Source of the DNA: Agromyces hippuratus | GTDB taxonomy: Bacteria > Actinomycetota > Actinomycetes > Actinomycetales > Microbacteriaceae | Length of the DNA: 64,000 nt | Direction: 5' to 3' | Assembly (NCBI RefSeq): GCF_013410355.1 | Contig: NZ_JACCFI010000001.1 | Span: 62,001-126,000 of the forward strand | In this document: positions 1-8,230 of the stretch, one piece after another | Numbering within the stretch: the stretch's first letter is position 1 | How the letters are laid out: each line of letters opens with the position of its first letter | Translations under genes and position numbers: made by a program | The notes under the pieces: generated by a model | Told to the model about the DNA's origin: nothing | Databases searched by the model: none | Seen by the model: the letters and a program-made list of their open reading frames with translations, nothing else

Positions 1-914
1 GGCAGGATCTGCGCGAGCTGGGCCCCGACCTGGGTGGTCTCGGCAGGCCAGCCGGTGATCGTGACGGAGCCGCCCGCGACGAGCGCCGCGACGAGGAACG
101 GCGCTGCGTTCGAGAGGTCGGGCTCGATGTCGACGTCGATCGCGCGGATGGGGCCGGGTGCGACCGTCCAGCGACCGGGTTCGGGGCTCGTCACCTCGAC
201 GCCGCGGGCGCGGAGGGTCTCGATGGTCATCTCGATGTGGGGCAGGCTCGGCAACCGCTCTCCCGAGTGGCGCAGGTCGAGCCCGTGCTCGAATCTCGGT
301 GCCGACAGCAGCAGTGCCGACACGAACTGGCTCGACGCCGATGCGTCGATCTCGAGTGCGCCGCCGCCGACCGCACCGGTGCCGTGCACCGTGAACGGCA
401 GCGTGCCGCGCCGGTCGTCGTCGAGGTCGACGCCGAGGGCGTGCAGCCCGTCGATCACGCCGGACATCGGGCGACGCCGGGCGTGCTCGTCTCCGTCGAA
501 CATGGTGGGGCCGAGCGCGAGCGCGGCGACGGGCGGCAGGAACCGCATGACCGTGCCGGCGAGCCCGCAGTCGATCGTGGTCGAGCCGAGCAGTTCCTCG
601 GCGGGGGTGACGCGGAGGTCGTCGCCGAATCCGCCGTGACCCGGCACCCGTTCGAACCCGGTGCCGAGCGACCGCAGGCCCTCGACCATGAGCTCGCTGT
701 CGCGCGACCAGAGCGGCGCGCGCAAGGTCGACGGTCCGTCGGCGAGTGCCGCCAGCACGAGCTCGCGGTTCGTGAGCGATTTCGAACCGGGCAGGCCCAT
801 GGTCGCGGAGAGCGGGGCCACGGCCACAGGCGCGCGCCAGCCTTCATCCGTCTCGGTCTCTCTGGCGTCGCCGTACGGATCGAATTCAGGCTCGGAATAC
901 TTCGAAATCAGCAT
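1..914 (-). CDS. aroA: 3-phosphoshikimate 1-carboxyvinyltransferase (EPSP synthase), C-terminus cut by window edge
   Basis: This gene encodes the shikimate-pathway enzyme that joins PEP to shikimate 3-phosphate. About 304 residues are visible; the family is usually 420-450, so about 30 % lies off the left edge. Reading from ATG 914, the N-terminus has a short acidic leader, then GSKSLTN at about residues 43-49 (the PEP/S3P-binding loop with its Lys) and DCGLAGTVMR at about 115-124 (the conserved AGT-MR loop). The frame is open without a stop to base 1. The gene is divergent from sigH and its first codons overlap the SigR-type promoter at 894-919, so the two transcription units share sequence. 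aroA next to a sigH homologue and its anti-sigma gene is a common actinobacterial order. Confidence 0.93.
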   Translation of the reverse strand, partial: MLISKYSEPEFDPYGDARETETDEGWRAPVAVAPLSATMGLPGSKSLTNRELVLAALADGPSTLRAPLWSRDSELMVEGLRSLGTGFERVPGHGGFGDDLRVTPAEELLGSTTIDCGLAGTVMRFLPPVAALALGPTMFDGDEHARRRPMSGVIDGLHALGVDLDDDRRGTLPFTVHGTGAVGGGALEIDASASSQFVSALLLSAPRFEHGLDLRHSGERLPSLPHIEMTIETLRARGVEVTSPEPGRWTVAPGPIRAIDVDIEPDLSNAAPFLVAALVAGGSVTITGWPAETTQVGAQLAQIL

Positions 915-920
915 CGGTTA
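894..920 (+). promoter_or_regulatory. SigR/SigH-type promoter upstream of sigH
   Basis: GGAAT at 894-898 is followed by exactly 18 bases and then GTT at 917-919. This is the published SigR consensus (GGAAT-N18-GTT) for the thiol-oxidative-stress sigma factor. It points at sigH, which implies autoregulation as in Streptomyces sigR and Mycobacterium sigH. A transcript from here would start near 925-930 and carry the GGAAGGAG ribosome site at 943-950 and the upstream starts at 954, 957 and 963. The promoter lies antisense to the first codons of aroA. Confidence 0.7.
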
Positions 921-1011
921 TCAACAGTAGCGTCCGGAACGCGGAAGGAGTCGGTGTTGCGCATGTCGACAGGAGTGCTCGAACGCCCCGCAGTGGTCGG
1001 GGTCGACGATC

Positions 1012-1017
1012 TAGGAT
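1012..1017 (+). promoter_or_regulatory. Housekeeping -10 element for leaderless sigH
   Basis: TAGGAT at 1012-1017 lies 5-8 nt before GTG 1023 and ATG 1026, the spacing seen before many leaderless genes in this window. No convincing -35 hexamer is visible. Confidence 0.5.
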
Positions 1018-1025
1018 GGCCGGTG

Positions 1026-1703
1026 ATGACTGCCGATCAGATCGACGCGACGCCGAACGACCCCGTGGCCGCAGACTCCGAGGCCGAGGCCCCCGAAGTC
1101 GCGGAGGCGGCACGACCGCTGAGCGAGCTCTTCGAGGAACAGGCGCTGCCGTTCATCGACCAGCTCTACGCCGCCGCGCTGCGCATGACGAAGAACCCGG
1201 CCGATGCGCAAGACCTCGTGCAGGAGACGTTCGTCAAGGCGTTCGCCGCGTTCGGGCAGTTCACCCAGGGCACCAACCTGAAGGCGTGGCTGTACCGCAT
1301 TCTCACGAACACCTTCATCAACAGCTACCGCAAGAAGCAGCGCGAGCCCTATCAGGGAACGATCGACGACCTCGAGGACTGGCAGCTCGGCGGCGCCGAG
1401 TCGACCACCGCACGGGCGAGCCGATCGGCCGAGGCCGAGGCGATCGACCACCTGCCCGACAGCGCCGTGAAAGACGCGCTGCAGGCCCTGCCTGAAGACT
1501 TCCGCCTCGCCGTGTACTTCGCCGACGTCGAGGGCTTCTCCTACCAGGAGATCGCCGACATGATGAACACCCCCATCGGGACCGTGATGAGCCGTCTGCA
1601 CCGTGGCAGGCGCCTGCTCCGCGAGTCCCTCGCCGACTACGCCCGCGAACAGGGATTCGCCGCGGGCGACAAGTCGGCCAAACCCACCAGGAGCAAGAAA
1701 TGA
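1026..1703 (+). CDS. sigH: ECF sigma factor SigH/SigR (thiol-oxidative stress)
   Basis: RNA polymerase sigma factor of the SigR/SigH ECF group, which directs transcription of thioredoxin and other thiol-homeostasis genes. The 225 residues from ATG 1026 contain region 2 (LYAAALRMTKNPADAQDLVQ through NTFINSYRKKQREP, about 48-108) and region 4 (ALQALPEDFRLAVYFADVEG through GTVMSRLHRGRR, about 151-197); both are very close to M. tuberculosis SigH as I remember it. Mycobacterial SigH is about 216 residues, which favours the start at 1023/1026. In-frame GTG 954, TTG 957 and ATG 963 behind GGAAGGAG (943-950) would add 21-24 residues and are placed to be used only on the SigR-driven transcript. The stop overlaps the rsrA start by 4 nt (ATGA), so the pair is translationally coupled. 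Confidence 0.95.
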   Translation: MTADQIDATPNDPVAADSEAEAPEVAEAARPLSELFEEQALPFIDQLYAAALRMTKNPADAQDLVQETFVKAFAAFGQFTQGTNLKAWLYRILTNTFINSYRKKQREPYQGTIDDLEDWQLGGAESTTARASRSAEAEAIDHLPDSAVKDALQALPEDFRLAVYFADVEGFSYQEIADMMNTPIGTVMSRLHRGRRLLRESLADYAREQGFAAGDKSAKPTRSKK

Positions 1704-1951
1704 CCGACTGCGGCTGCGACAAGGCGAGGGCCGAACTCGAGGAGTACCTGCACAACGAGCTGCGGGCCGCGGACGCGACCGACATCCGCGAGCACGTCGC
1801 GAACTGCGCCGACTGCCAGGCGGAACTGCGTGTGGGCGTGGCGATCACCGAGGTCGTGCAGCGTGCATGCCGTGAGAGCGCGCCCGAGCAGCTTCGGGTG
1901 CAGGTGCTCACGCAGATCCGGCTGTACCAGTCGACGCACACCGTCGGCTGA
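1700..1951 (+). CDS. rsrA: Zinc-binding redox anti-sigma factor of SigH (RsrA/RshA)
   Basis: An 83-residue cytoplasmic anti-sigma factor of the ZAS family. In this family reduced zinc-bound protein holds SigR/SigH, and disulfide formation ejects the zinc and frees the sigma factor. The motif HVANCADC at residues 32-39 gives the HxxxCxxC ligands, and two N-terminal cysteines (C4, C6) match the extra redox cysteine region of RsrA. The length agrees with RshA/RsrA (about 80-105). It starts at the ATGA overlap with sigH, and no separate promoter is visible. Stoichiometric coupling to its target sigma factor is the usual arrangement. Confidence 0.92.
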   Translation: MTDCGCDKARAELEEYLHNELRAADATDIREHVANCADCQAELRVGVAITEVVQRACRESAPEQLRVQVLTQIRLYQSTHTVG

Positions 1952-2026
1952 CGGGTCTGTGCGGCGCACCGGCTCTCAATCGTTCGTTCGATGCGGGCGA
2001 TTCCATCGAGCCGTAGCGTCGAGGCT

Positions 2027-4258
2027 GTGATCGACAACTCCGACCGAACGCCGAAGAGACGCGTGCCCACGTGGCTGCGCGTCACCATTCCCGCCGCCCT
2101 CATCCTGATCTGGTTCGCACTGTTCGGTGCCGGAGGCGCCGCGTTCGGTTCGCTGAGCGACGTCTCGACGAACGACCAGGCCCAGTTCCTGCCCGCGTCG
2201 GCCGAGGCCACCGAGGTGACCGAGCTGCAGGAGGGGTTCCGCGACTCCGACGACATCCCGGCGATCGTCGTGATCGCCGGCGACGAGCAGCTCGACGCCG
2301 ACCAGCTCGCGGAGATCGACGACCTCAGGGACGAACTGCTCGCGGTCGACGGGGTGAACGCCGAGGGCGCGTCCCCGGTGCTGCCGTCGGACGACGGCGT
2401 CGCCGTGCAGATGATCCTGCCGATCGAGAAGGTGGAGGGCGGCGAGAAGCCGGCCGAGATCGTCGCGGAGGTGCGCGCCGTGCTGACGGAGAACCCCGTC
2501 GACGGCACGACGGCGGCCGTCACCGGTCCCGCCGGCTTCACCGCCGACCTCTCCGCCGCGTTCAGCGGAATCGACGGCCTCCTGCTCGCCGTCGCCCTCG
2601 CCGCGGTCTTCCTCATCCTCATCGTGGTGTATCGCTCGCCACTGCTCCCGTTCATCGTGCTCTTCACGAGCCTGACGGCGCTGTGCGCCTCGGTCTTCAC
2701 GGTCGTGGCACTCGCACGCGCCGACATCCTCCTGCTCTCGGGGCAGACCCAGGGCATCCTGTTCATCCTCGTGATCGGTGCCGCCACCGACTACGCGCTG
2801 CTCTACATCTCGCGGTATCGCGAGACACTCGCACAGCACGAGCGCAAGTGGGACGCCACCTGGGCGGCACTGAAGGGCTCGTGGGAGCCGATCGTGGCCT
2901 CGGGCGGCACCGTCATCGTCGGGCTCCTGATCCTGCTCGTGAGCGAGCTCACGTCGAACAAGGTGCTCGGGCCGGTCGCGGCGATCGGCATCGTCTTCGC
3001 CGTGCTCGCCGCGCTGACGCTCCTGCCCGCGCTGCTCCTCTGGGCGGGTCGCGCGGCCTTCTGGCCGAGGAAGGTCGCCCACGTCGGCGACGCTGGCGAG
3101 GTGCACGCCCGCCATGCCGCAGGCGTCATCGACGCGTCGGCGCCCGACGAGGCGGACCTGCCCGATCGCGGTATCTGGGCGGGCGTCGGTCGACTCGTCT
3201 CGAAGCGTCCGCGCACCGTCTGGATCGTGTCGGTGCTGGCGCTCGGCGCCATGTCGCTCGGGCTCGCTCAGCTCGACGCCGACGGCGTCGCCTCGAGCGA
3301 GTTCGTCCTGGGCGAGTCGCAGGCGCGCGACGGCCAGGCGATGCTCGGCGAGCACTTCCCGGCGGGATCGGGCACGCCGGCGATCGTCATCGGCCCGGAG
3401 GACGAGCTGCAGCAGATGGCGGATGTCGCGCTCGACACGGCGGGCGTCGACTCCGTCGCCGTGGTCAGCGCCGACTCGCCGGCCGGTACCGCGCCGGTCA
3501 CGAGCGATGGCATCGAGGCCTTCGGCCCGCCCGGAACGCCCGCGCCCGCGCCGACCGTCGTCGACGGCGAGGTGCAGTTGCAGGTGACCCTCACCGACCC
3601 GTCGGACTCGCTCGAGGCCGAGGCGACCGTCGAGCAACTCCGCTCCAACCTCGACGAGGTCGGCACCGACGTGCTCGTCGGCGGCCAGACCGCGGTCGCA
3701 CTCGACACGAACGCGGCGGCGATCGCCGACCGCACCCTCGTGATCCCGCTCGTGCTCGCCGCGATCCTCGTGATCCTGATGCTCCTGCTGCGGTCCATCG
3801 TGGCGCCGCTCATCCTGATCGGCAGCGTGGTGCTCTCGTTCGCGGCGGCGCTCGGGGTCTCGGCCCTCGTGTTCGAGCACGTGTTCCACTTCCCCGGGGC
3901 GGACCCGTCGGTGCCGCTCTTCGGATTCGTGTTCCTCGTCGCCCTCGGCGTCGACTACAACATCTTCCTGATGACCCGGGTGCGCGAGGAATCCCTGCAG
4001 TTCGGCACGCGCTCCGGCATCATCCGGGGTGTGCGGCTCACCGGCGGCGTGATCACCTCAGCAGGGCTGGTGCTCGCAGCGACGTTCGCGGCGCTCGGCG
4101 TGCTGCCGATCCTGTTCCTCGCGCAGATCTCGTTCATCGTCGCGTTCGGCGTGCTGCTCGACACGTTCCTCGTGCGCACGCTGCTGGTGCCCGCGCTCGC
4201 GTACGACATCGGGCGCGCCATCTGGTGGCCGAGCCGACTCGGGCGCGGCAAGGCCTGA
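2027..4258 (+). CDS. MMPL/RND-family transporter
   Basis: A 743-residue integral membrane exporter of the MMPL branch of the RND superfamily, the family that moves lipids or other hydrophobic compounds across the actinobacterial membrane using the proton gradient. It has an N-terminal membrane helix, a large extracytoplasmic loop, a bundle of five or six helices, and then a repeat of the whole unit. Asp-Tyr pairs at about residues 255-256 (ATDYALLY) and 643-644 (GVDYNIFL) match the proton-relay pairs of MmpL3-type proteins. I chose GTG 2027 because TAGCGT at 2014-2019 lies 7 nt upstream (leaderless); ATG 1991 would add 12 unlikely residues. The substrate is unknown. A strong convergent terminator follows. 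Confidence 0.88.
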   Translation: MIDNSDRTPKRRVPTWLRVTIPAALILIWFALFGAGGAAFGSLSDVSTNDQAQFLPASAEATEVTELQEGFRDSDDIPAIVVIAGDEQLDADQLAEIDDLRDELLAVDGVNAEGASPVLPSDDGVAVQMILPIEKVEGGEKPAEIVAEVRAVLTENPVDGTTAAVTGPAGFTADLSAAFSGIDGLLLAVALAAVFLILIVVYRSPLLPFIVLFTSLTALCASVFTVVALARADILLLSGQTQGILFILVIGAATDYALLYISRYRETLAQHERKWDATWAALKGSWEPIVASGGTVIVGLLILLVSELTSNKVLGPVAAIGIVFAVLAALTLLPALLLWAGRAAFWPRKVAHVGDAGEVHARHAAGVIDASAPDEADLPDRGIWAGVGRLVSKRPRTVWIVSVLALGAMSLGLAQLDADGVASSEFVLGESQARDGQAMLGEHFPAGSGTPAIVIGPEDELQQMADVALDTAGVDSVAVVSADSPAGTAPVTSDGIEAFGPPGTPAPAPTVVDGEVQLQVTLTDPSDSLEAEATVEQLRSNLDEVGTDVLVGGQTAVALDTNAAAIADRTLVIPLVLAAILVILMLLLRSIVAPLILIGSVVLSFAAALGVSALVFEHVFHFPGADPSVPLFGFVFLVALGVDYNIFLMTRVREESLQFGTRSGIIRGVRLTGGVITSAGLVLAATFAALGVLPILFLAQISFIVAFGVLLDTFLVRTLLVPALAYDIGRAIWWPSRLGRGKA

Positions 4259-4270
4259 GCAGGAGGCAAC

Positions 4271-4314
4271 GAACGAGGCGAGCGGATGCCCCGGGGCATC
4301 CGCTCGCTTCGTTC
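4271..4314. terminator. Bidirectional terminator hairpin between MMPL gene and kgd
   Basis: A 20-bp stem (4271-4290 with 4295-4314, one G-T pair) closes a CCGG loop. The core arms are CGGATGCC and GGCATCCG, the octamer that is over-represented in this window. The genes on either side converge on it. Confidence 0.85.
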
Positions 4315-4330
4315 GTTTCGTGCTACGGCG

Positions 4331-7300
4331 TCAGAGCGTGGTCGCGTTGCGCACGAGCTCGGCCTGCTCGGCGGCGTGCCGCTTCGCGGAACCGGTGGCG
4401 GGCGATGCCGCTGCGGTTCGCGCGACGACCCGCACCGGGCGGTCGCCGAGCTTGTTCGTCTCGATGATGAAGTACGGCCAGGCGCCCTGGTTCTCGGGCT
4501 CGTCCTGCGCCCACATCAGTTCGGCGTTCGGGTACGAGTCGGCGACGGCCTTCAGCTCGCCGGCGGGCAGCGGGTAGAGCTGCTCGAGGCGCACGACCGC
4601 GATCTCGGTGTTCTGCTGCTTCTCGAGTTCGGTGATCAGGTCGTAGTAGATCTTGCCCGAGACGAACACGACGCGCTTGACGGCGGCCTTGTCGGTGATG
4701 CGGGCATCATCGATGACCGGCTCGAAGCGGCCGCTCGTGAAGTCGGCGACCTCGCTCGTGGCGCCGCGCAGACGCAGCATGGCCTTCGGCGTGAACACGA
4801 CCAGTGGTCGGCGCGGCCGTGCGTAGGCCTGGCGGCGCAGCAGGTGGAAGTACGACGCGGGCGTCGAGGGGCGTGCGACGGTCATGTTGTTCTCGGCGCA
4901 GAGCTGCAGGTACCGCTCGATGCGGGCGCTCGAGTGGTCGGGTCCCTGACCCTCGTAGCCGTGCGGCAGCAGGAGCACGACGCTCGAGCGCTGACCCCAC
5001 TTCTGCTCGGCCGACGAGATGAACTCGTCGATGATGGTCTGGGCGCCGTTGGCGAAGTCGCCGAACTGCGCCTCCCACATCACGAGTGCGTCGGCCCGCT
5101 CGACGGAGTAGCCGTACTCGAAGCCCATCGCCGCGTACTCGGAGAGCAGCGAGTCGTAGATCCAGAACCGGGCCTGGTTCTCGGAGAGGTTCTGCAGCGG
5201 CAGCCATTCCTGGCCGTTGACCCGATCGTGCAGCACGGCGTGGCGCTGCACGAACGTGCCGCGGCGGGCGTCCTGGCCGGCGAAGCGCACCGGGGTGCCC
5301 TCGAGGAGGAGCGAACCGAGGGCGAGCAGCTCGCCGAAGCCCCAGTCGACCTTGCCGTTGCGGCTCATGTCGAGGCGCTTCGTCAGCAGCTGCTGGATCT
5401 TCGGGTGCACGGTGAAGCCGGACGGCTTGTTGTTGAACGCGTCGCCGATGGCGTGCACGACCTCGGTCGAGACGCCGGTGGTCTCGAGCTCGCCCGCGGC
5501 GGGCTCCTCGGGCTTGGCCGACTCGGTCGCGCCGATGATCGGGATGGCCCCGGTCTGCGCGGCGTGCGTCTCGGCGAATGCGCGTTCCAGGCGGTCCTGG
5601 AAGTCGCGGTGCGCCTCCTCGTACTCCACCTCGGTGATGTCGCCGCGGCCGACGAGGGCCTCGGTGTAGAGCTTGCGCACGGAGCGCTTCGCCTCGATGA
5701 GGTTGTACATGAGGGGCTGGGTCATCGAGGGGTCGTCGCCCTCGTTGTGGCCGCGACGGCGGAAGCAGACGAGGTCGATGACGACGTCGCGCTTGAACTC
5801 CTGGCGGTAGCGGAAGGCGAGCTCGGCCACGCGCACGACGGCCTCGGGGTCGTCGCCGTTCACGTGGAAGATCGGCGCCTGGATGGTCTTCGCGACATCC
5901 GTCGAGTAGATCGACGAGCGCGCGTCGCCCGGTACCGTCGTGAAGCCGACCTGGTTGTTGACGACGATGTGGATCGTGCCGCCCGTGCGGTAGCCGCGCA
6001 GTTGCGACATCTGCATGGTCTCGAGCACGACGCCCTGTCCGGCCATCGCCGCGTCGCCGTGCACGAGGATCGGCAGCGTCGAGAACGTGCCGATCGGCTT
6101 CCGGTCCTGCTTGGCGCGCACGATGCCCTCGAGCACGCCGTCGACCGCCTCGAGGTGCGAGGGGTTCGCCGCGAGCGAGACGGGGATCTGGTGGCCGTCG
6201 TCTGCGGTGAAGGTGCCCTGGGTGCCGAGGTGGTACTTGACGTCACCCGAACCCGAGAAGCCCTTCGACTGCTGGGTGCCCTCGAACTCGCGGAACACCT
6301 GGCCGTACGTCTTGCCGGCGATGTTCGTGAGCACGTTCAGGCGGCCGCGGTGCGCCATGCCGATGGCGACCTCGTCGAGGCCCTCCTTCGCGGCGCCCTG
6401 CAGGATCTCGTCGAGCAGCGGGATGACGGACTCGCCGCCCTCGAGGCTGAAGCGCTTCTGGCCGACGTACTTCGTCTGCAGGAAGGTCTCGAAGGCCTCG
6501 GCCTCGTTGAGCTTGCCGAGGATGCGCATCTGCTCGTCGTGCGTCGGCTTCTCGTAGCTGCGCTCGACCTCGTTCTGGATCCACTTGCGCTGCACGGGGT
6601 CCTGGATGTGCATGTACTCGATGCCGATGGTGCGGCAGTACGAGTCGCGGAGCACCCCGAGGATGTCGCGGAGCTGCGCGGTGCGCGTGTCGCCGAACCC
6701 GCCGGTGACGAACTCGCGGTCGAGGTCCCAGAAGGTCAGGCCGTGGCTCGCGATGTCGAGGTCGGGGTGCGAGCGCTGCACGTACTCGAGCGGGTCGATG
6801 TCGGCCATCAGGTGCCCGCGCACGCGGAAGGCGTTGATGAGCTCCTGCACGCGAGCGGTCTTGTCGATCGCGCTCGCGATGTCGACCGAGATGTCGGGCG
6901 CCCATCGGATCGGCTCGTACGGGAGGCGGAGCGCGGCGAAGAGGTTCTCGTAGAAGCCGCGCTGGCCGAGGAGGAGCTCGTGCACCTTCTTCAGGAACTC
7001 GCCCGAGCCGGCGCCCTGGATGACGCGGTGGTCGTACGTGGAGGTCAGCGTGATCGTCTTGCCGATCGCGAGGTGCGCGAGCGTCTTCTCGGATGCGCCC
7101 TGGAATTCGGCGGGGTACTCGAGGGCGCCGGCGCCGATGATGCAGCCCTGGCCCTTCATGAGGCGGGGGACCGAGTGCACGGTGCCGATGCCGCCGGGGT
7201 TGGTCAGCGAGACGGTGGCGCCGGAGAAGTCGTCGGCCTTCAGCTTGTTCTGGCGGGCCCGCTGCACGAGGTCTTCATAGGCCGCGAGGTACTCGTTGAA

Positions 7301-8089
7301 CGTCATCGTCTCGGCGCGCTTGATCGCGGGCACGAGCAGGGCACGGGTGCCGTCGGGCTTCGGGATGTCGATCGCGATGCCGAGGCCGATGTGGGCGGGC
7401 TTGACGAGGCTCGGCTTGCCGTCGGGCTCGGCGTAGTAGACGTTCTGGCTCGGGAACTCCTTGAGTGCCTGGATGAGCGCCCAGCCGATGAGGTGGGTGA
7501 ACGAGATCTTGCCGCCGCGCGAACGCCGCAGGTGGTTGTTGATCACGATGCGGTTGTCGATCATGAGCTTCGCCGGGATCGTGCGGACGCTGGTCGCGGT
7601 CGGCACGGTGAGCGAGGCGTCCATGTTGGCCGCGAGCGACTTCGGCATGCCCTTGAGGGTGACGACCTCGTCTTCCTTGGGGGCTTCGGCCACGACCGGC
7701 TGCGGGCTCGTGACGGGCACATCGGCCGGTACGGGCTGCGTGCGGGGGGCGACCGACGTCGTGCGCGCGGCGGGCGTCTGCCCGATGACGGGCACCGGGG
7801 CAGTCGACGGCGCGGCGGGCGGTGCCGCTGGGGTCGCGGTCTCCGCAGGTGCGGCCGGGGCGGCTTCAGGCGCCGGCGCGGCGGCATCCGTCGTCGGTGC
7901 GGTCGTCGACGGGTCTCCGCCCTCGGTCTTCACCTGGCGGTAGTGCTCGAGCACCGGCCACCAGGTCTTGTCGACCGATTGGGGATCGACGAGGAACTTC
8001 TCGTACATCTCGTCGACGAGCCATTCGTTGGCTCCGTATTCGCCCGACGTCGTCTCGTCGGATCCCGACCCGGTCAATTGGCTCGACAC
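4331..8089 (-). CDS. kgd: Multifunctional 2-oxoglutarate metabolism enzyme (fused E2-E1 2-oxoglutarate dehydrogenase/decarboxylase)
   Basis: A TCA-cycle enzyme of 1252 residues that decarboxylates 2-oxoglutarate with thiamine diphosphate; in actinobacteria it also carries a succinyltransferase domain fused to E1. Visible in order: an E1 N-terminal segment (NEWLVDEMYEKFLVDP, about 25-40); an Ala/Pro-rich linker; an E2 catalytic domain ending in TYDHRVIQGAGSGEF, with the catalytic His near residue 355; then the E1 core with GMAHRGRLNVLTNIAGK and the ThDP region (HVNGDDPEAVV, FRRRGHNEGDDPS, about 735-790). No lipoyl domain is seen, as in mycobacterial Kgd. GTG 8089 gives the family N-terminus; a longer in-frame reading upstream is noise. 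Homologues are inhibited by the FHA protein GarA, which is not in the window. Confidence 0.96.
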   Translation of the reverse strand: MSSQLTGSGSDETTSGEYGANEWLVDEMYEKFLVDPQSVDKTWWPVLEHYRQVKTEGGDPSTTAPTTDAAAPAPEAAPAAPAETATPAAPPAAPSTAPVPVIGQTPAARTTSVAPRTQPVPADVPVTSPQPVVAEAPKEDEVVTLKGMPKSLAANMDASLTVPTATSVRTIPAKLMIDNRIVINNHLRRSRGGKISFTHLIGWALIQALKEFPSQNVYYAEPDGKPSLVKPAHIGLGIAIDIPKPDGTRALLVPAIKRAETMTFNEYLAAYEDLVQRARQNKLKADDFSGATVSLTNPGGIGTVHSVPRLMKGQGCIIGAGALEYPAEFQGASEKTLAHLAIGKTITLTSTYDHRVIQGAGSGEFLKKVHELLLGQRGFYENLFAALRLPYEPIRWAPDISVDIASAIDKTARVQELINAFRVRGHLMADIDPLEYVQRSHPDLDIASHGLTFWDLDREFVTGGFGDTRTAQLRDILGVLRDSYCRTIGIEYMHIQDPVQRKWIQNEVERSYEKPTHDEQMRILGKLNEAEAFETFLQTKYVGQKRFSLEGGESVIPLLDEILQGAAKEGLDEVAIGMAHRGRLNVLTNIAGKTYGQVFREFEGTQQSKGFSGSGDVKYHLGTQGTFTADDGHQIPVSLAANPSHLEAVDGVLEGIVRAKQDRKPIGTFSTLPILVHGDAAMAGQGVVLETMQMSQLRGYRTGGTIHIVVNNQVGFTTVPGDARSSIYSTDVAKTIQAPIFHVNGDDPEAVVRVAELAFRYRQEFKRDVVIDLVCFRRRGHNEGDDPSMTQPLMYNLIEAKRSVRKLYTEALVGRGDITEVEYEEAHRDFQDRLERAFAETHAAQTGAIPIIGATESAKPEEPAAGELETTGVSTEVVHAIGDAFNNKPSGFTVHPKIQQLLTKRLDMSRNGKVDWGFGELLALGSLLLEGTPVRFAGQDARRGTFVQRHAVLHDRVNGQEWLPLQNLSENQARFWIYDSLLSEYAAMGFEYGYSVERADALVMWEAQFGDFANGAQTIIDEFISSAEQKWGQRSSVVLLLPHGYEGQGPDHSSARIERYLQLCAENNMTVARPSTPASYFHLLRRQAYARPRRPLVVFTPKAMLRLRGATSEVADFTSGRFEPVIDDARITDKAAVKRVVFVSGKIYYDLITELEKQQNTEIAVVRLEQLYPLPAGELKAVADSYPNAELMWAQDEPENQGAWPYFIIETNKLGDRPVRVVARTAAASPATGSAKRHAAEQAELVRNATTL

Positions 8090-8218
8090 AGCCTCTCGCC
8101 CACTCTCTCCATTGATGCTGGAATTACCTGCTTCGCGGTCTCGCCATACGCGCGGGCATGACGAATCACCGCCTCCCAGCCTAATCCCCTGAATGGAGCC
8201 GTGAGCACGGCACGGCGG

Positions 8219-8224
8219 TAGCGT
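8219..8224 (+). promoter_or_regulatory. -10 element for leaderless guaB1
   Basis: TAGCGT at 8219-8224 lies 6 nt before ATG 8231. The 141-bp gap 8090-8230 also has to hold the kgd promoter on the other strand. Confidence 0.5.
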
Positions 8225-8230
8225 GGCGGC

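Noticed and set aside
1991..2026. ATG 1991 as the MMPL start
   Set aside because: GTG 2027 fits the TAGCGT leaderless promoter, and the 12 extra residues are not typical of the family.
1976..3889. A 637-codon minus-strand frame opposite the MMPL gene
   Set aside because: Rich in Arg/Asp/His/Glu as expected of an antisense shadow; no motif is found.
4286..8161. A 1291-codon open frame opposite kgd
   Set aside because: It is the antisense shadow of kgd in high-GC DNA; kgd has all family motifs.
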